From Bifiguratus adelaidae (lineage: Eukaryota > Mucoromycota > Endogonomycetes > Endogonales), in the NCBI GenBank assembly GCA_002261195.1, contig MVBO01000006.1:254458-318457 (forward strand): a stretch of DNA of 64,000 nt, given 5' to 3'. Positions 45,887 to 59,915 of this stretch are shown piece after piece. The position numbers and the translations under genes are program-made. Each line of letters opens with the position of its first letter. The stretch's first letter is position 1. The notes below the pieces were generated by a model. That model saw only the letters and a list, made by a program, of their open reading frames with translations, was not told the DNA's origin and searched no databases.

Positions 45887-47407
45887 ATGGCTCCGCACTT
45901 CTTGACGACCTCGAACGGTAACCCCGTTGACAACAATCAGACTACCATGTCTGCTGGGCACAATGGCCCATTGTTGCTCCAAGACTTTCACTACATTGAC
46001 AAAATCTCTCACTTTGACCGCGAGAGAATTCCTGAGCGTGTTGTTCACGCCAAGGGAGCTGGTGCTCACGGCGTGTTTGGTAAGTGAGAGTAGAAAAATT
46101 GCGTACAGAAATGTTGGACTTAAATCATACCACTAGAGGTCACCCATGACATTACCGAGTATACCAAGGCCGACTTCTTGTCCGAGATAGGCAAGAAGAC
46201 TCCCGTCTTTTTGCGTTTCTCGACCGTCGGTGGTGAAAAGGGATCGGCTGATACTGCTCGTGATCCTCGTGGATTCGCTATCAAGTTCTACACCGAGGAA
46301 GGTAATTGGGACATGGTTGGCAACAACACACCCGTCTTTTTCATTCGCGATCCAAGCAAGTTTCCCGACTTTATCCATACGCAAAAGCGCAACCCCCAGA
46401 CCAATTTGAAGGATCCTAACATGTTTTGGGACTTTTTGTCTCTGGTTCCCGAGTCCCTTCACCAAGTGACCATTCTCTTTTCCGATCGTGGAACTCCCGA
46501 TGGTTATCGCCACATGAACGGTTACAGCTCGCATACCCTCAAGTTAGTGAACAAGGATGGCAACTTTGTCTACGTTAAGTGGCACTTCAAGACCGATCAA
46601 GGCATCAAGACTCTTACCAACGAGCAAGCTGGCGAACTTGCAGGATCGGACCCTGATTATGCCACCAAGGATCTTTTCGATGCCATTGAGCGCGGTGATT
46701 ATCCCTCTTGGTCGGTCTATGTTCAAATTATGAAGCCGGAGGAAGCTGCCAACTACCGATGGAACATCTTTGACGTCACCAAGGTCTGGCCTCAAGGCGA
46801 CTATCCTCTCCACCCTGTCGGCAAGTTGACCTTGAACCGCAACCCTGAAAACTACTTTGCGGAAACAGAGCAAGTGGCCTTCGCGCCTTCTCATATCGTC
46901 CCCGGTATTGATATCTCTGAGGACCGTATGCTTCAAGGTCGTCTCTTCTCTTACCCTGACACACACCGCCATCGTCTCGGACCCAATTATCAACAAATTC
47001 CCATCAATACCGCCTATCGCTCAAAGTACGGTATTCACAACCATCAACGAGACGGTCCAATGGCCGTGAATGGTAACGGTGGTTCTAATCCCAACTATGA
47101 ACCCAACTCGCATGGTCTCCGACTCCACGAAAAGAAGGATGACCCTATATTCACGACCAACACCTTTGAACCTGCCGTCACAGGTCGCTTCACCTATGAA
47201 TTGACCGACGATGACTTTGTCCAAGCTGGCAACTTGTACAAGCTCATGGACGAAAGGAACAAGACTAACCTGATCAACAACATTGTTGGTCACTTGTCTG
47301 GTGCAAAGAAGGAGATTCAGGATAGACAGGTGGCACACTTTAAGCGCGCCAACGAAGAGTATGGACGTCGTGTTGAAGAAGGCCTCAAGAAGGCTGCCAC
47401 CAACTAA
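45887..47407 (+). CDS. haem catalase (monofunctional, small subunit)
   Basis: Catalase breaks hydrogen peroxide down to water and oxygen. Two exons (45887-46079, 46137-47407) separated by a 57-nt intron give 487 residues, the normal length of small-subunit catalases. The distal haem motif is [20 protein letters not shown] with the catalytic His. The catalytic Asn region is [27 protein letters not shown]. The proximal motif is [14 protein letters not shown] with the haem-ligand Tyr. The NADPH-binding region ([19 protein letters not shown]) is present. The C-terminus AATN does not look like a peroxisomal PTS1 signal. The start has a TATA box about 40 bp upstream and codon use is strongly C-rich at third positions, consistent with high expression. 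Confidence 0.96.
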
Positions 47408-47506
47408 AACGCACCATCCCAAGGCTACTTTATTGAATTCTAGTGTCGTTCATTGCAGTTTTTGTATATAATTTACAATGAACTTATATGCGAACACCAT
47501 TGTTCT

Positions 47507-50333
<2,827 letters not shown>

Positions 50334-50432
50334 GCTGAACCAAGTCGCAAAGAAGTGTGAAAAAAAGAAGCAAAGGTTGAGCGCCACCGCCACTCGCTTG
50401 TCATGTCGACACGCGTCGCTGACCTTCAGCCA

Positions 50433-51190
50433 ATGATGCGCTCACTCTACTGTGAAGTCATCATCCTTCAGAAAGGTTGGAGAGCTTCTGTTCAACATGC
50501 ACTTACTGTAGACTAGATCCTAAACCCACTATAACGCGTAATGAGGATGTCATTTGGACATTTCTAGTTGCTGATGCGTCCGGGTCAGTAGTGCTGACCT
50601 TGTGGGGCAAGACATACGCAGACTTGAAGGCAGGAGACATACTACGCATACAGAATGGGTATGTCCACTGGAGAGGCGAGAGGTGGCTATGTATTTACAG
50701 GGTTCGCAGAGAAGTCCGGTTAAGACTGGGACGGATACAGCTGGCGGTCCCAAAGCATGGAACCGCTAAACGGATCGGAGAGGACTTGCTCTACTTTTCA
50801 GACAAGCCGAATGTGAGCGAATACGAATGGGAACCTGATCCGAGGACGGGTCGGTTAGCCCGAAAAGACATTCTTGCACAATCCAAAGCATCCTCAGAAA
50901 CAAACAACCCACCGCATCCATCTTCATCATCGAACAACGACTCCCAAGACACCAATGCATCTACCGTACCTCCATTTCGACCAGCGCAACACAACAAGGG
51001 ACGTGCTAAGGCGAGACATGTCGATTTTGATCAACCCGATCGCACGGCTACTCCAAATCCACCCCTAGATACCAAGCATGCATTGCGAGATCCACGTGTG
51101 AGAAAGGCACAGAAAGCGCAGAATGTGCAAAGTGCGCAGAGTAGACACGTCATGAAACGGCAAAAGATCCACTACGACGATGCTGCTTAA
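50433..51190 (+). CDS. SOSS-B / hSSB1-like single-strand DNA-binding OB-fold protein
   Basis: SOSS-B (NABP, hSSB1) binds single-stranded DNA at breaks and works with INTS3-type partners. A 43-bp first exon (50433-50475) and a long second exon (50517-51190) flank a 41-nt intron. Splicing there joins CEVIILQK to DPKPTITRNEDVIWTFLVAD, restoring the OB-fold start. The family pattern continues with ADASGSVVLTLWG, LKAGDILRIQNGYVHW and FSDKPNVSEYEWEPD, very like the SOSS-B motif ending VPNFSEPNPDY. The tail of about 110 residues is low-complexity and basic, with a repeated KAQKAQNVQSAQSR stretch. 238 residues in all. The SAC gene begins 30 bp downstream. Confidence 0.82.
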
Positions 51191-51220
51191 GTTGTAAAAT
51201 ACTCCCCTAATTTGGAACAC

Positions 51221-54200
51221 ATGGAGGAGGTCGAAGGACAGCCCTCTCCAACAATACACTTGTCCTTGAATGACTCTCAACCATACAAGCTCCTTGTAGA
51301 GCGTGATTGCTTTGTTCTCTCTCATCGTCAAGAGTTTGTCCAAGTCAAGTTTCGAGATGCTAGCGTGACTAAACGAGGTATGTCTTGCATCACGTCATTC
51401 GGAGTGCTTGAGCTTTCAAGGCGCTTAACACGGCTACGCTTGTGTAGAAGCGTATCATCCGACAAGTGAAGCCAAGACCTTTCATATCGTCGCTGTCGCA
51501 GGCATTTTGACAGGCTTTCTAGGTCAGTAAGAGAAATATGACTCTTATGCGGCGTTTTGTTCTTACAATTGGCGCATTTAGGAAACTATCTACTGGTCAT
51601 TACCGAGGCAAAACTCGTGGGGCTTATTGAGAACGAAGCTTGCTACAGCGTACAACGCGTACAATGCTTGGAATTTGATCATGACAAGGCGATCCGTCGC
51701 TTAAATATTGTAGGTTGACCACTTCGCAATGTCAGGCCTTCATTGATGGATGATGTTGCCTTGCAGCGCAAAGCGAGTCGCAAAGATGAGGATGCAGCCG
51801 AACGAAGCGATATTTCCATGTCAAATTCCGTGGAGCTTTCGTCTGCCGATGCTTCCGGAGCGAGTTCTCCGAGATCCGATGTGCCAGATGGCAATCTCTC
51901 ACCTACGAACAACAACTTTTCCCTCATCACCCCCTCTGTTGCTCCTACACATCTCACCATTCCGCCAAATAACCCGTTCACCTTGCAAAATCAGTCACGT
52001 CTTTTGTTGTCCAAGATGCGAAAACTATCATTTCGTTCCAAAGCCGCCAAAAACACAGGATCGCCTGTTGTTCAATCGGATGAGGAGGTTGTAACGCCCG
52101 GTATAGATGATTATGATTCTGCAGGCGAGATTAAACCGATTCAACGACCTCGATCGCGCTCCATCAGCCATGGCACTGATAAACGTCAGGTGCCTGCGGA
52201 CGATAGCACTCTGGAACGCAGAATGATTCGAGAAGTGGTATCCTTTATGCAAACTGGTTGCTATTTTTCATTCGGATATGGTATGTCAGCAAATGCCTTT
52301 CGGAACAAAGTTGATGGTCATTGTAGATATCACCAATACCAAGCAACGACAACCCGACACAAGTGCCTATCAGCCTGAACAACCGCTATGGAAGCGGGTT
52401 GATCAACGCTTCTTTTGGAACGAGTACATGATGCGGTCATTTACGGCGCGAAAGGCAAGATTAGACTATACACATGAAGTGATTTCCTTACCATGGGCAT
52501 TCGCAGTTGGATAATTTTATCGTGCCCATTATGCAGGGCTTCATGGAGATTCAGAAATGCGAAATTGAAGGCTACAGTTTTGATTTTATCCTAATATCAC
52601 GGCGTAGTAAAGATAGAGCTGGTATGGCACGATTGGACTCAGCATTCGGCTTTCTCGCTCATCCCCTCTGTGTAGGCATGCGTTATCAGCGACGTGGGAT
52701 CAATGAAGCAGGATCTGTGGCCAACTTTGTGGAAACGGAACAGATTGTTGCATTCAAGGTAATGATAAAGCTTTTGATCAAAGCAAATATCTGTGCGTGT
52801 GTGCTTAACCTTTCCCAGCAGGAGCCCAATATGCAGCAGTATGCCTGTTTTGTACAGACACGAGGATCCAGTAGGTCGTTCGGTGCCGTGCCCACGTATA
52901 GCATTAATCTGATCAATTCTTCAAGTCCCCTTGTTTTGGTCGCAGGCGCCCTACAGTCTTCACCCCGTACCCGTACTTGACCGGTCGACCGAGGAGAGCG
53001 GTGCAGCGTTTAGACTACATTTCGAAGACCAGATACAACGGTATGGCGATATCGTAGCTGTCAGCCTGGCTGAACTGCATGGACGTGAGGCTATTGTTGG
53101 AGCAGAATATCGACATCTTGTGGAATCTGAAGGTATAGATCGCCTAAAGTGAGTTGTCAAAGGTAATTAGAGTCCCTTGCTTCATCCTAATCTACACTTT
53201 CAGATACGTTGAATTCGATTTCCACGGAGAGTGTAAAGGCATGAAGTATGAGAACATTGGTAAACTCACGAGCACGCTTAAGGACGACTTCCATCATTTC
53301 GGGTCTGTAGCGACGGGGGCGCATTCGTATCCATTCTCACATTTCCTAGGTACTTTTGGGAGGCGGATGGCAAAGCTTTTGTCCAGCAGAAAGGTGTATT
53401 TCGGACCAATTGCATGGATTGCTTGGACCGAACGAATGTGGTGCAGGTCAGCCGCTCGTTGATCACCGAGTTGTTGGCTTACCTTTATGCTACAGAGTGC
53501 TTTTGCTCGATATGTTCTGAATATTCAGTTGATGCGATTGGGTATCTCTGAGTACCCTGATCAAGGAATTGGCGTCTATGCCGATTTCGAAGCCATCTTT
53601 AACAATGGTGAGAGGGCATGCTACGTTGAGTCTTCATACTTACCATCTCATTTCGTTATAGTTTGGGCCAATAATGGCGACACCATTAGTCGAGAGTACG
53701 CCGGAACAAGTGCTTTGAAAGGCGACTTTACGCGTACTGGGAAACGGAATTTTGCCGGCATGATGAATGATGCCTCCAACTCGCTGGCTCGAATGTACTT
53801 CAACACAATTCGAGATTTCTGGAGACAGGCAACCATGGATTATATTCTAGGTAAGTCAGATTCGCCTCTATCTTGCCTTGTTCAAATACACATTTGCAAA
53901 TGCCAGGTTTCCACAAGATTGCAATCTTTCGACATGTTTCTCAAGCAACACTGATGTCAGCAGAGCCCGGATATGATCTGCGAACGGCGCAATTGAGAAG
54001 TAACGCTGGTATGTCAGCCGTGCGAAGAAGAAAGGATTAGGCAACTGACTACTTGACTAGTGAGTACGAGCTTCGACATTGTCGTTCCATCGGATGAAGA
54101 TAAGCTTGGTGGATGGACACTATCTTGTCCTGAAGATCCCACGGAATTGTAAGAGTAAATGCCTAGCATGTCTCTGTGCTGATGTGCTGGTATTTCAGGG

Positions 54201-54866
54201 ATAGCAAACTCGAGGAACGGATCCTTGTTTTGACTGATCAAGCTATTTACGTTTGCGCATTCGACTATGGCATGGACAAAGTTGTACAATATCTGCGAGT
54301 GGAGATCAAACAGATCTGGGGCATACAGCAAGGGGAGTACTACCATCCCAGCGCCCTCGAAGATAGCATCAACGCAAACGACAACTTTGGCTTTGTCATT
54401 CACTACAACGCTAAGGGTGAAACGCTACGATTGAATACGATGTCGATGCAAAACAAGCAGGTCGTTTATTCCAAGGAACAGAACTGGGAATACAAGTCAG
54501 AAGCCATTGGAACGCCGAGCGCAGAAGTCCCCGACAAGGTCGATGAAGAGGCGGAAGGAGTGGCCACGTCTCTTCCGTTTCGGTGCATCAAAAGCAATGT
54601 CTATGGCGAACTGCCTGCAGACCAAGTCAAGTCGTGTTCTGAACAGGCGCACGAAATCGTTGCTGCGCTAGTATCGGCCATTCGAAAAGCGAGTCCTGAC
54701 TCTGTACAAGACGGTTTTATTGAGGATGAATCCATCATGAGGTAAGCTGACACCTGCGCTCGTGTCCATCTATCCTCAACATCCAACTAGCTTCGTCCAA
54801 GCTCAACGCAGTGTGAGCGTAATTCAGAAGGTTGGATCCACCATCAAGAAAGCCATCGGATTGTAA
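51221..54866 (+). CDS. SAC-domain phosphoinositide phosphatase with hSac2 domain (INPP5F/Sac2-like)
   Basis: Removes phosphate from phosphoinositides on endomembranes. It has about 15 exons. The SAC N-subdomain ([22 protein letters not shown]) is split by a Ser/Asp-rich insert of about 130 residues. It continues with [29 protein letters not shown] and the catalytic CX5R loop [15 protein letters not shown]. After the catalytic domain comes an hSac2 domain ([54 protein letters not shown]), typical of Sac2/INPP5F and not of Sac1, Fig4 or synaptojanin. It ends with a coiled [22 protein letters not shown] segment. No transmembrane helix was seen, so recruitment is presumably through partners. The intron 52455-52506 is GC-AG (gcaaga). 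Confidence 0.88.
52455..52506 (+). other. GC-AG intron in the SAC gene
   Basis: Donor gcaaga, acceptor tcgcag. Splicing joins SFTARK to [12 protein letters not shown] in phase inside the SAC domain. Confidence 0.75.
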
Positions 54867-54893
54867 TAAATAAATTTGCATCTTTCTTTTACA

Positions 54894-55840
54894 ATGTCTT
54901 CAAAGCGATTGGAACGTAAAGAGGTTCAGGGCAAGCGTGAGTTTGCATATATGCTCTTGGTTCGGTGCTGACAACGACCCTATGCTTTTTGATCGTATCA
55001 GGACGACGTAAAACGCATATACCGGTCGCTTCATTGGACCCGGATATGGCAAGGTCCTCCAGCGGCGAAGAGAGCGGCGAAGACACGTTGATGCAAGAGA
55101 TCAAAAAGCTGCGAGGTAAGGGATCCTACACGCGAGCCTCGATGATTACCAGCTGCTGAGACGCAAGGTAGTCAAGCAAAAAGCGAGTGCAGACAAGAGC
55201 AAGACTAGTTTTCTTCAGCAGGGCAAGCAGAAGCTACGCGATGCCAAAACAAGCTTGGAGATGCAAGCGAAGGATGCTCAGAGACGCACGTAAGCGCAAG
55301 AGAAACAAGGGATGCCGAAAGGATGAATGATCTCAATGGATACTGTGTGTTTCAGAGACCAAAACCTGAAAGGTTTCATGAGCAAATTTAGCGACATGGA
55401 AAATGAGGACGGTCGGGTCCTCAGAGATAGTGCAAGCCGATTGGAGGTAAGCGGCATTGTGATTGGTTTCAGACAGCACAGAGCTTACTGCATGCAAATG
55501 TATTAGAGCACTCAGCACGACTTGTTGCTGCAATGGAAACACGAACTAGACTCAGATAAGGTCAAAATAGACGCATTCTTTGACCAATTGAAAGCGCTGC
55601 GTAAGTGGGACTTACTGCAACTGCAACTGAAGCTCATTCAAACCGCTCAGAGAAACAACAAGAAGGCGCGGTTCTTGCATTCAATCGGAAGTATCAATCC
55701 GCGTTTCAAGCAGTGTCACACAATGTGGAAGAATGCTTAACGATGGTACTTGCAATCTCCAACGTGATTAAATATCTGCTCACCTTGACATCCAGGCACA
55801 GCTCATGCCAATCTGTCTTAGTAAGGAATACCTCCATTAG
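54894..55840 (+). CDS. coiled-coil protein, perhaps SYCP3/Cor1-like
   Basis: A small, intron-rich gene. Exon pieces read RRRKTHIPVASLDPDMARS, SSGEESGEDTLMQEIKKLR, YQLLRRKVVKQK, LRDAKTSLEMQAKDAQRRT, FMSKFSDMENEDGRVLRDS, TQHDLLLQWKHELDSDKVK and QKQQEGAVLAFNRKYQSAF, ending KEYLH. Heptad-rich helices, a QWKHEL segment and a late QKQQ stretch recall the Cor1/Xlr/Xmr region of SYCP3-type chromosome-axis proteins; this is tentative. The joint at about 55115-55140 does not keep frame with any GT-AG intron: removing 20 nt from a perfect gtaagg donor works, but the acceptor would not be AG. It starts 27 bp after the SAC stop. Confidence 0.5.
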
Positions 55841-55884
55841 GAAATTCCCCGCCATTTCTCTTTCCCGCTTTCATAACCAATCTT

Positions 55885-57256
55885 ATGGCCGAGAAGCAGG
55901 CTGCTCCCTTGATAGACCCACCTCTTGTGGATCCGGAGGTCGCTATAATACCATCCCATGTACCTGATCAACATTATAAAGAGTTGGCTGCCAAGTTTGT
56001 ATTTGCTGGAACAGGCTCAGTGGTCAGTACCAGTGTCGTGGTATCTACGAGTATTTCCGTGTCTTCTGCTAACGCGACCGTTTTGTATGTCACTCTTTCG
56101 CTGCATATATAGCTGGGCACTATAGCCACAAATCCGTTCGGTAAGCAACAAGTCTTGCGAAGCTGCTATTTCCTCGTGTAATGCTCAAGCATCGTTCGAC
56201 AGACATCATCAAGGTCCGGCAACAACTTCAAGGTGAAGGTGTTCTCAATCAATCCACGAGCAATTTGTTTCGTATATCATACAATATGTTTAGAAATGAG
56301 GGCCCTCTATCCTTCTATAACGGCCTGGTAGCCGCCATGCTTCGGGAAGGTGAGATATGGTTCCCACGAACGAGTACAAACTACGTGATCACGCTGACTC
56401 ATTTACCTGTGCTTATCAGCCACCTATTCGACAATACGGTTTGGTAGCTACGACTGGTTCAAGTCCTCGATCATGAAAGCTTCGGGCGGAGTGTTTGACG
56501 AGACATCGTTGGTGACGAAAATCACGGCCGGTTTGACAAGTGGAATGGTGGGAGCAGGTAGGTCAACTCCACGCACATTGCGCACTGCTGCTCATTGTCG
56601 TCTCCAGCCATTGCAAACCCGACAGACCTTGTAAAGGTACGGATGCAAGCATACAATCCTTCACCGATACCGAGATACCGAGGCGTGGGAAGCGCATTTG
56701 CTGAAATCTACCGTACAGAAGGTGAGGTGCTTGACCACAACAAGTACATCTCTTACAGGCGTCATAGGATGGGCGGGATTGTATCGCGGTGTCTGGCCGA
56801 CCACTGGTCGAGCGGCCGTAGTCACTGCTTCTCAGATGGCCACCTATGATCACATCAAGCACTGGGTATTGGGCACTGGTTACTTTGTCGAGGGAATAAA
56901 GTGTCATTTTGTGTGCTCGATGCTGGCAGGTATGTTATGGAAACACGCAGGCGTATGCTCTGTGTTTCAGCTGCTCATCCATTGTTCTACTGACAGGATT
57001 CGTCGCCTCCTTGACATCGGCTCCAATCGATACCCTCAAAGTAAGATACATGAATCAACCCTTCGATCCGGCAACTGGTACAGGTCTCAGGTATCCCTCG
57101 GCGATGAGCTGCCTTCGACATCTTATGGCGACCGAGGGTCCACTCGCCTTGTACAAAGGGTTCTTTATGTGTTGGTTCCGTCTCGGGCCGCACACGATCA
57201 TCAGTCTCATGGTCTTTGAGCAATTGCGAAAGATTACGGGTATCAATCCAATCTGA
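55885..57256 (+). CDS. mitochondrial carrier family (SLC25) protein, UCP/dicarboxylate-like branch
   Basis: A six-helix solute carrier of the inner mitochondrial membrane. Seven exons (55885-56022, 56113-56140, 56203-56349, 56420-56557, 56608-56721, 56759-56929, 56997-57256) give 331 residues. All three repeat signatures are visible: NPFDIIKVRQQLQG, NPTDLVKVRMQAYNP and APIDTLKVRYMNQPF, each with the PxD/ExxK/R motif, followed by GPLSFYNGL, GWAGLYRGVWPT and GPLALYKGFFMCW. The LVKVRMQ and TLKVRYMNQ wording suggests the uncoupling protein/dicarboxylate/KMCP group; the substrate cannot be read from sequence. It contains the shortest secure intron in the window, 37 nt at 56722-56758. Confidence 0.9.
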
Positions 57257-57415
57257 TTATAACTGTTCGTGTTCTATATACCCCGTAGACCTTGCTGTAC
57301 CAGTCATTGACAATCAAACGCGTTCATACTTTCATTGTCCATATGAGGTAACCATTCAGTCTATGTATGTAACGTCATTGAGCTCAAAACCAATCCTTTG
57401 CTGTCTTCTACCGAT

Positions 57416-58206
57416 ATGACAGGTTTGGCTGACAAGACGGTACTTATCACCGGAGGATCCATTGGCATAGGCTACTGCATGGTACAACAATTGTTAAAAG
57501 AAGGTGTAAAGTCATAATTCTCTCGCGTTCGCAAAAGGATCTGCAAGACATTAACTAAAGCAAGCTCATATGGCGAAAGTGTGATCTTACAGACATGGAT
57601 AAGGTTGCCACCGTCCTCACGGATCTGTGTCAGACCATTAGCATTATAGACGCCTAGATCAACAACGCCGGTATTGCTCTTGGAGGCGGCCACCGCTTTT
57701 GGGAACAGGATGTCGGCGATATCTTTGATATTCTGGGAACCAACATCAACGGCCTTGTTGCCGTCACTCACTTTGTCCTCAAGCATTTCATGATTCCCGC
57801 CAAGCGTGGTACAATACTGAATGTGCCCTCGGTGACCGGTCTGGAGGTTCCACTACCCAACATGGGTGAAGTCATTTATCATTCATCCAAGCAGTTCATG
57901 GAAGGGTTCACGAACGCGCTGTGAAACGAAACGACAGGTACCGATATCCGCGTGGGGGCTCTGCGACCTGGTTTTGTTCGCACCAACTTTCATTATCAGC
58001 GCATGGGCAAGGATGACGAGAAATTCGACGGGGTGTTCGAGGGTCTGGAAGAGTTTCTTCCGGAGGACAGTGCATCCGCCTGTCTATGGATATTACAGCA
58101 ACCTCAACGTATCTCCATCAAGGCTCTCGATGTGGTACCAAGTGCTCAGAGAAGCTTGGGCGTCGTGGGTCGTGAATGGAGCGATCGAAAGTCCAAGCAA
58201 ACGTAA
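57416..58206 (+). pseudogene. short-chain dehydrogenase/reductase, broken by three stops and a frameshift
   Basis: A classical SDR is recognisable from end to end: LADKTVLITGGSIGIGYCM (the TGxxxGIG cofactor loop), KVIILSRSQKDLQDI, INNAGIA, NINGLVAVTHFVLKHF, LNVPSVTGLE, YHSSK (catalytic YxxxK), ALRPGFVRTNF. It is inactive. A one-base frame change follows LLKEG, and in-frame stops occur at 57556-57558 (TAA), 57655-57657 (TAG) and 57922-57924 (TGA). Each stop can be made from a sense codon (CAA, CAG, CGA) by one C-to-T change. There are no introns. It is inserted between two unrelated mitochondrial-carrier genes. Confidence 0.85.
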
Positions 58207-58669
58207 AAGCCTATTTCTAAGATGTTGCTTTCGGGCCATTGGGCATGACAACAACCGATCTCTAATCTCTTCAAGGTACGCTAATGTAGATAGCCTAGAC
58301 GCCAGGTGTACGTTATAGTGTCATCAATGGTCTTTTTGTTCATTCAGGCAAACGTCGATTCCTCATCCCTGGTAAATGTCATACGACGCGCATTTTCTGG
58401 GAAACAATGTGGGGCGCTTTTCGCACTGCTTTGTTTCCGCTGATCTTGAGCAACTCTACTGCTTATCTGTCTTGTACACGCCACGACTAAGCACAAACAC
58501 ATTGCAGACCCCTCGGCTGAGCTGACTTGTTTCACTCGCCTTCCATGGCGAACACGTCAAGGTAACCATAGCAACGGTGGGTTGGCACTTGCTGTTTCGG
58601 TCTAAGACGTCCTGTAGTTTGCAGCAATATGCCGAGGCGGAGACTCAGACGGCACCTAGGATAGGATCT
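58207..58669. other. intergenic region between SDR remnant and second carrier
   Basis: About 460 bp, presumably the promoter of the downstream carrier. No gene or repeat is visible. Confidence 0.45.
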
Positions 58670-59915
58670 ATGGCAAAGGGTCCTCAAGCGCCGCATATGC
58701 TTCCATATCGCGAATTGTTCCAAAACATCCTTGCAGGTAAAAAGACGCCGTCTTGAGCCTTTTGTCAACGCTGAACCTTGGCCTTTAGAACATCGCACCA
58801 TCATTGCGGCATCTTCCGCAGCTATCGTTGGAGTCACATCAGGCTTTCCAGTAAGCATCGTGCATCACAATGTTTTGAACTATTTTCGACGATTGACATG
58901 TCCTTTTTGCCAGTTCGATTCCGTCAAAACACGCATGCAAACGCATAATTACTCTTCCATTGTAGATTGCGTCAAGCATACCTATGCTGAAGAAGGCCTA
59001 AGGGGCTTCTTTAGAGGTACGTCGTGGTTTGCCGGTGTGTACACGTAGATCGATATTAACCATGAATAGGCATGGTACCGCCTCTCGTGACTGTGAGCGT
59101 AATCAAATCCGTTTCGTTTGCTACCTACGTGCGCAGCAAAGAGTACATTAGCCAGTGTTATCCTGCTCTAAGCGGCGCCAGTCTGCCCTCACTCATGGCT
59201 TTGACCGCGATCAGTGGAAGCATCAGCGGTGCCGTCATTGGAACCCTGAGCTGTCCCTTTGAGCTTGTCAAAATTCAGCAGCAGTTGCAACAGCTCATGT
59301 CCACGAGCAGCGTGGCGACTGGTGGGACAATCATGGTGAGAAGATCAGACAATGGTGGCTTTCGACGGATCAAGAGCAAGCAAGGCAATTGTACTCCGAC
59401 CTCAAGTTGGCAGACCGTTAAATCGATTGTGAGAGAAAAAGGGGGATTGGGCTTGTTTTATGGCTATCGATTGCACTTGGGTAAGCCTCACATTCGGACA
59501 CAAGATCTTCTTTGTTGCTGACTTTGTCGCTCTCGCAGGGCGCGACGTCCTTGGCACGGCGAGCTACTTTTCGTCCTACGAAACCGTCAAACGACTACTA
59601 AGTAGTCCAGGCAACCCGCCAGGACCGATGACGCACTTCCTTGCCGGTGGCATATGCGGCATTTTTTGCTGGCTGGTTACCTTTCCTGTAGATTTGGTCA
59701 AATCAGTCATGCAAAAAGAGGTGTTGGCACCGACCAGAACATACGCGTCTGTGCGAGATTGTGTCAAGGAGATCTACACCCGACAAGGACTCAGAGGCTT
59801 CTATCGCGGAATCAATGTCACCCTCATTCGAGCATTTCCAATTCATTCTCTCAACTTTCTAGTTTACGAGCATGTCTTGAAAATGATTGGAGACTATACA
59901 CGGGATGCCTATTGA
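58670..59915 (+). CDS. mitochondrial carrier family (SLC25) protein, basic amino-acid/acylcarnitine-like branch
   Basis: Five exons (58670-58736, 58789-58850, 58914-59016, 59070-59480, 59539-59915) give 339 residues. The three repeat signatures are GFPFDSVKTRMQTHN, CPFELVKIQQQLQQL and FPVDLVKSVMQKEVL, with EEGLRGFFRGMVPPL and RQGLRGFYRGINVTLIRAFP. The last motif (RGxxxTxxRAxPxxxxxF) is typical of the carnitine/ornithine/amino-acid carriers (Ymc, Crc1, SLC25A29/45-like). The loop in the second repeat is expanded and Ser/Lys-rich. The exact substrate is unknown. The gene's stop codon overlaps the stop of the convergent peptidase gene. Confidence 0.88.

Noticed and set aside
47021-47422. Minus-strand frames opposite the catalase exon
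   Set aside because: Antisense shadows produced by the strong codon bias of catalase.
51710-51735. 26-nt GT-AG intron in the SAC gene
   Set aside because: Using it shifts frame to a stop; the 57-nt intron 51710-51766 from the same donor joins LNI to RKASRKDED in phase.
55598-55646. In-frame reading through the intron after FFDQLKAL in the coiled-coil gene
   Set aside because: The longer frame is open, but splicing with gtaagt...ctcag continues the heptad helix (QKQQEGAVLAF) to a natural end.
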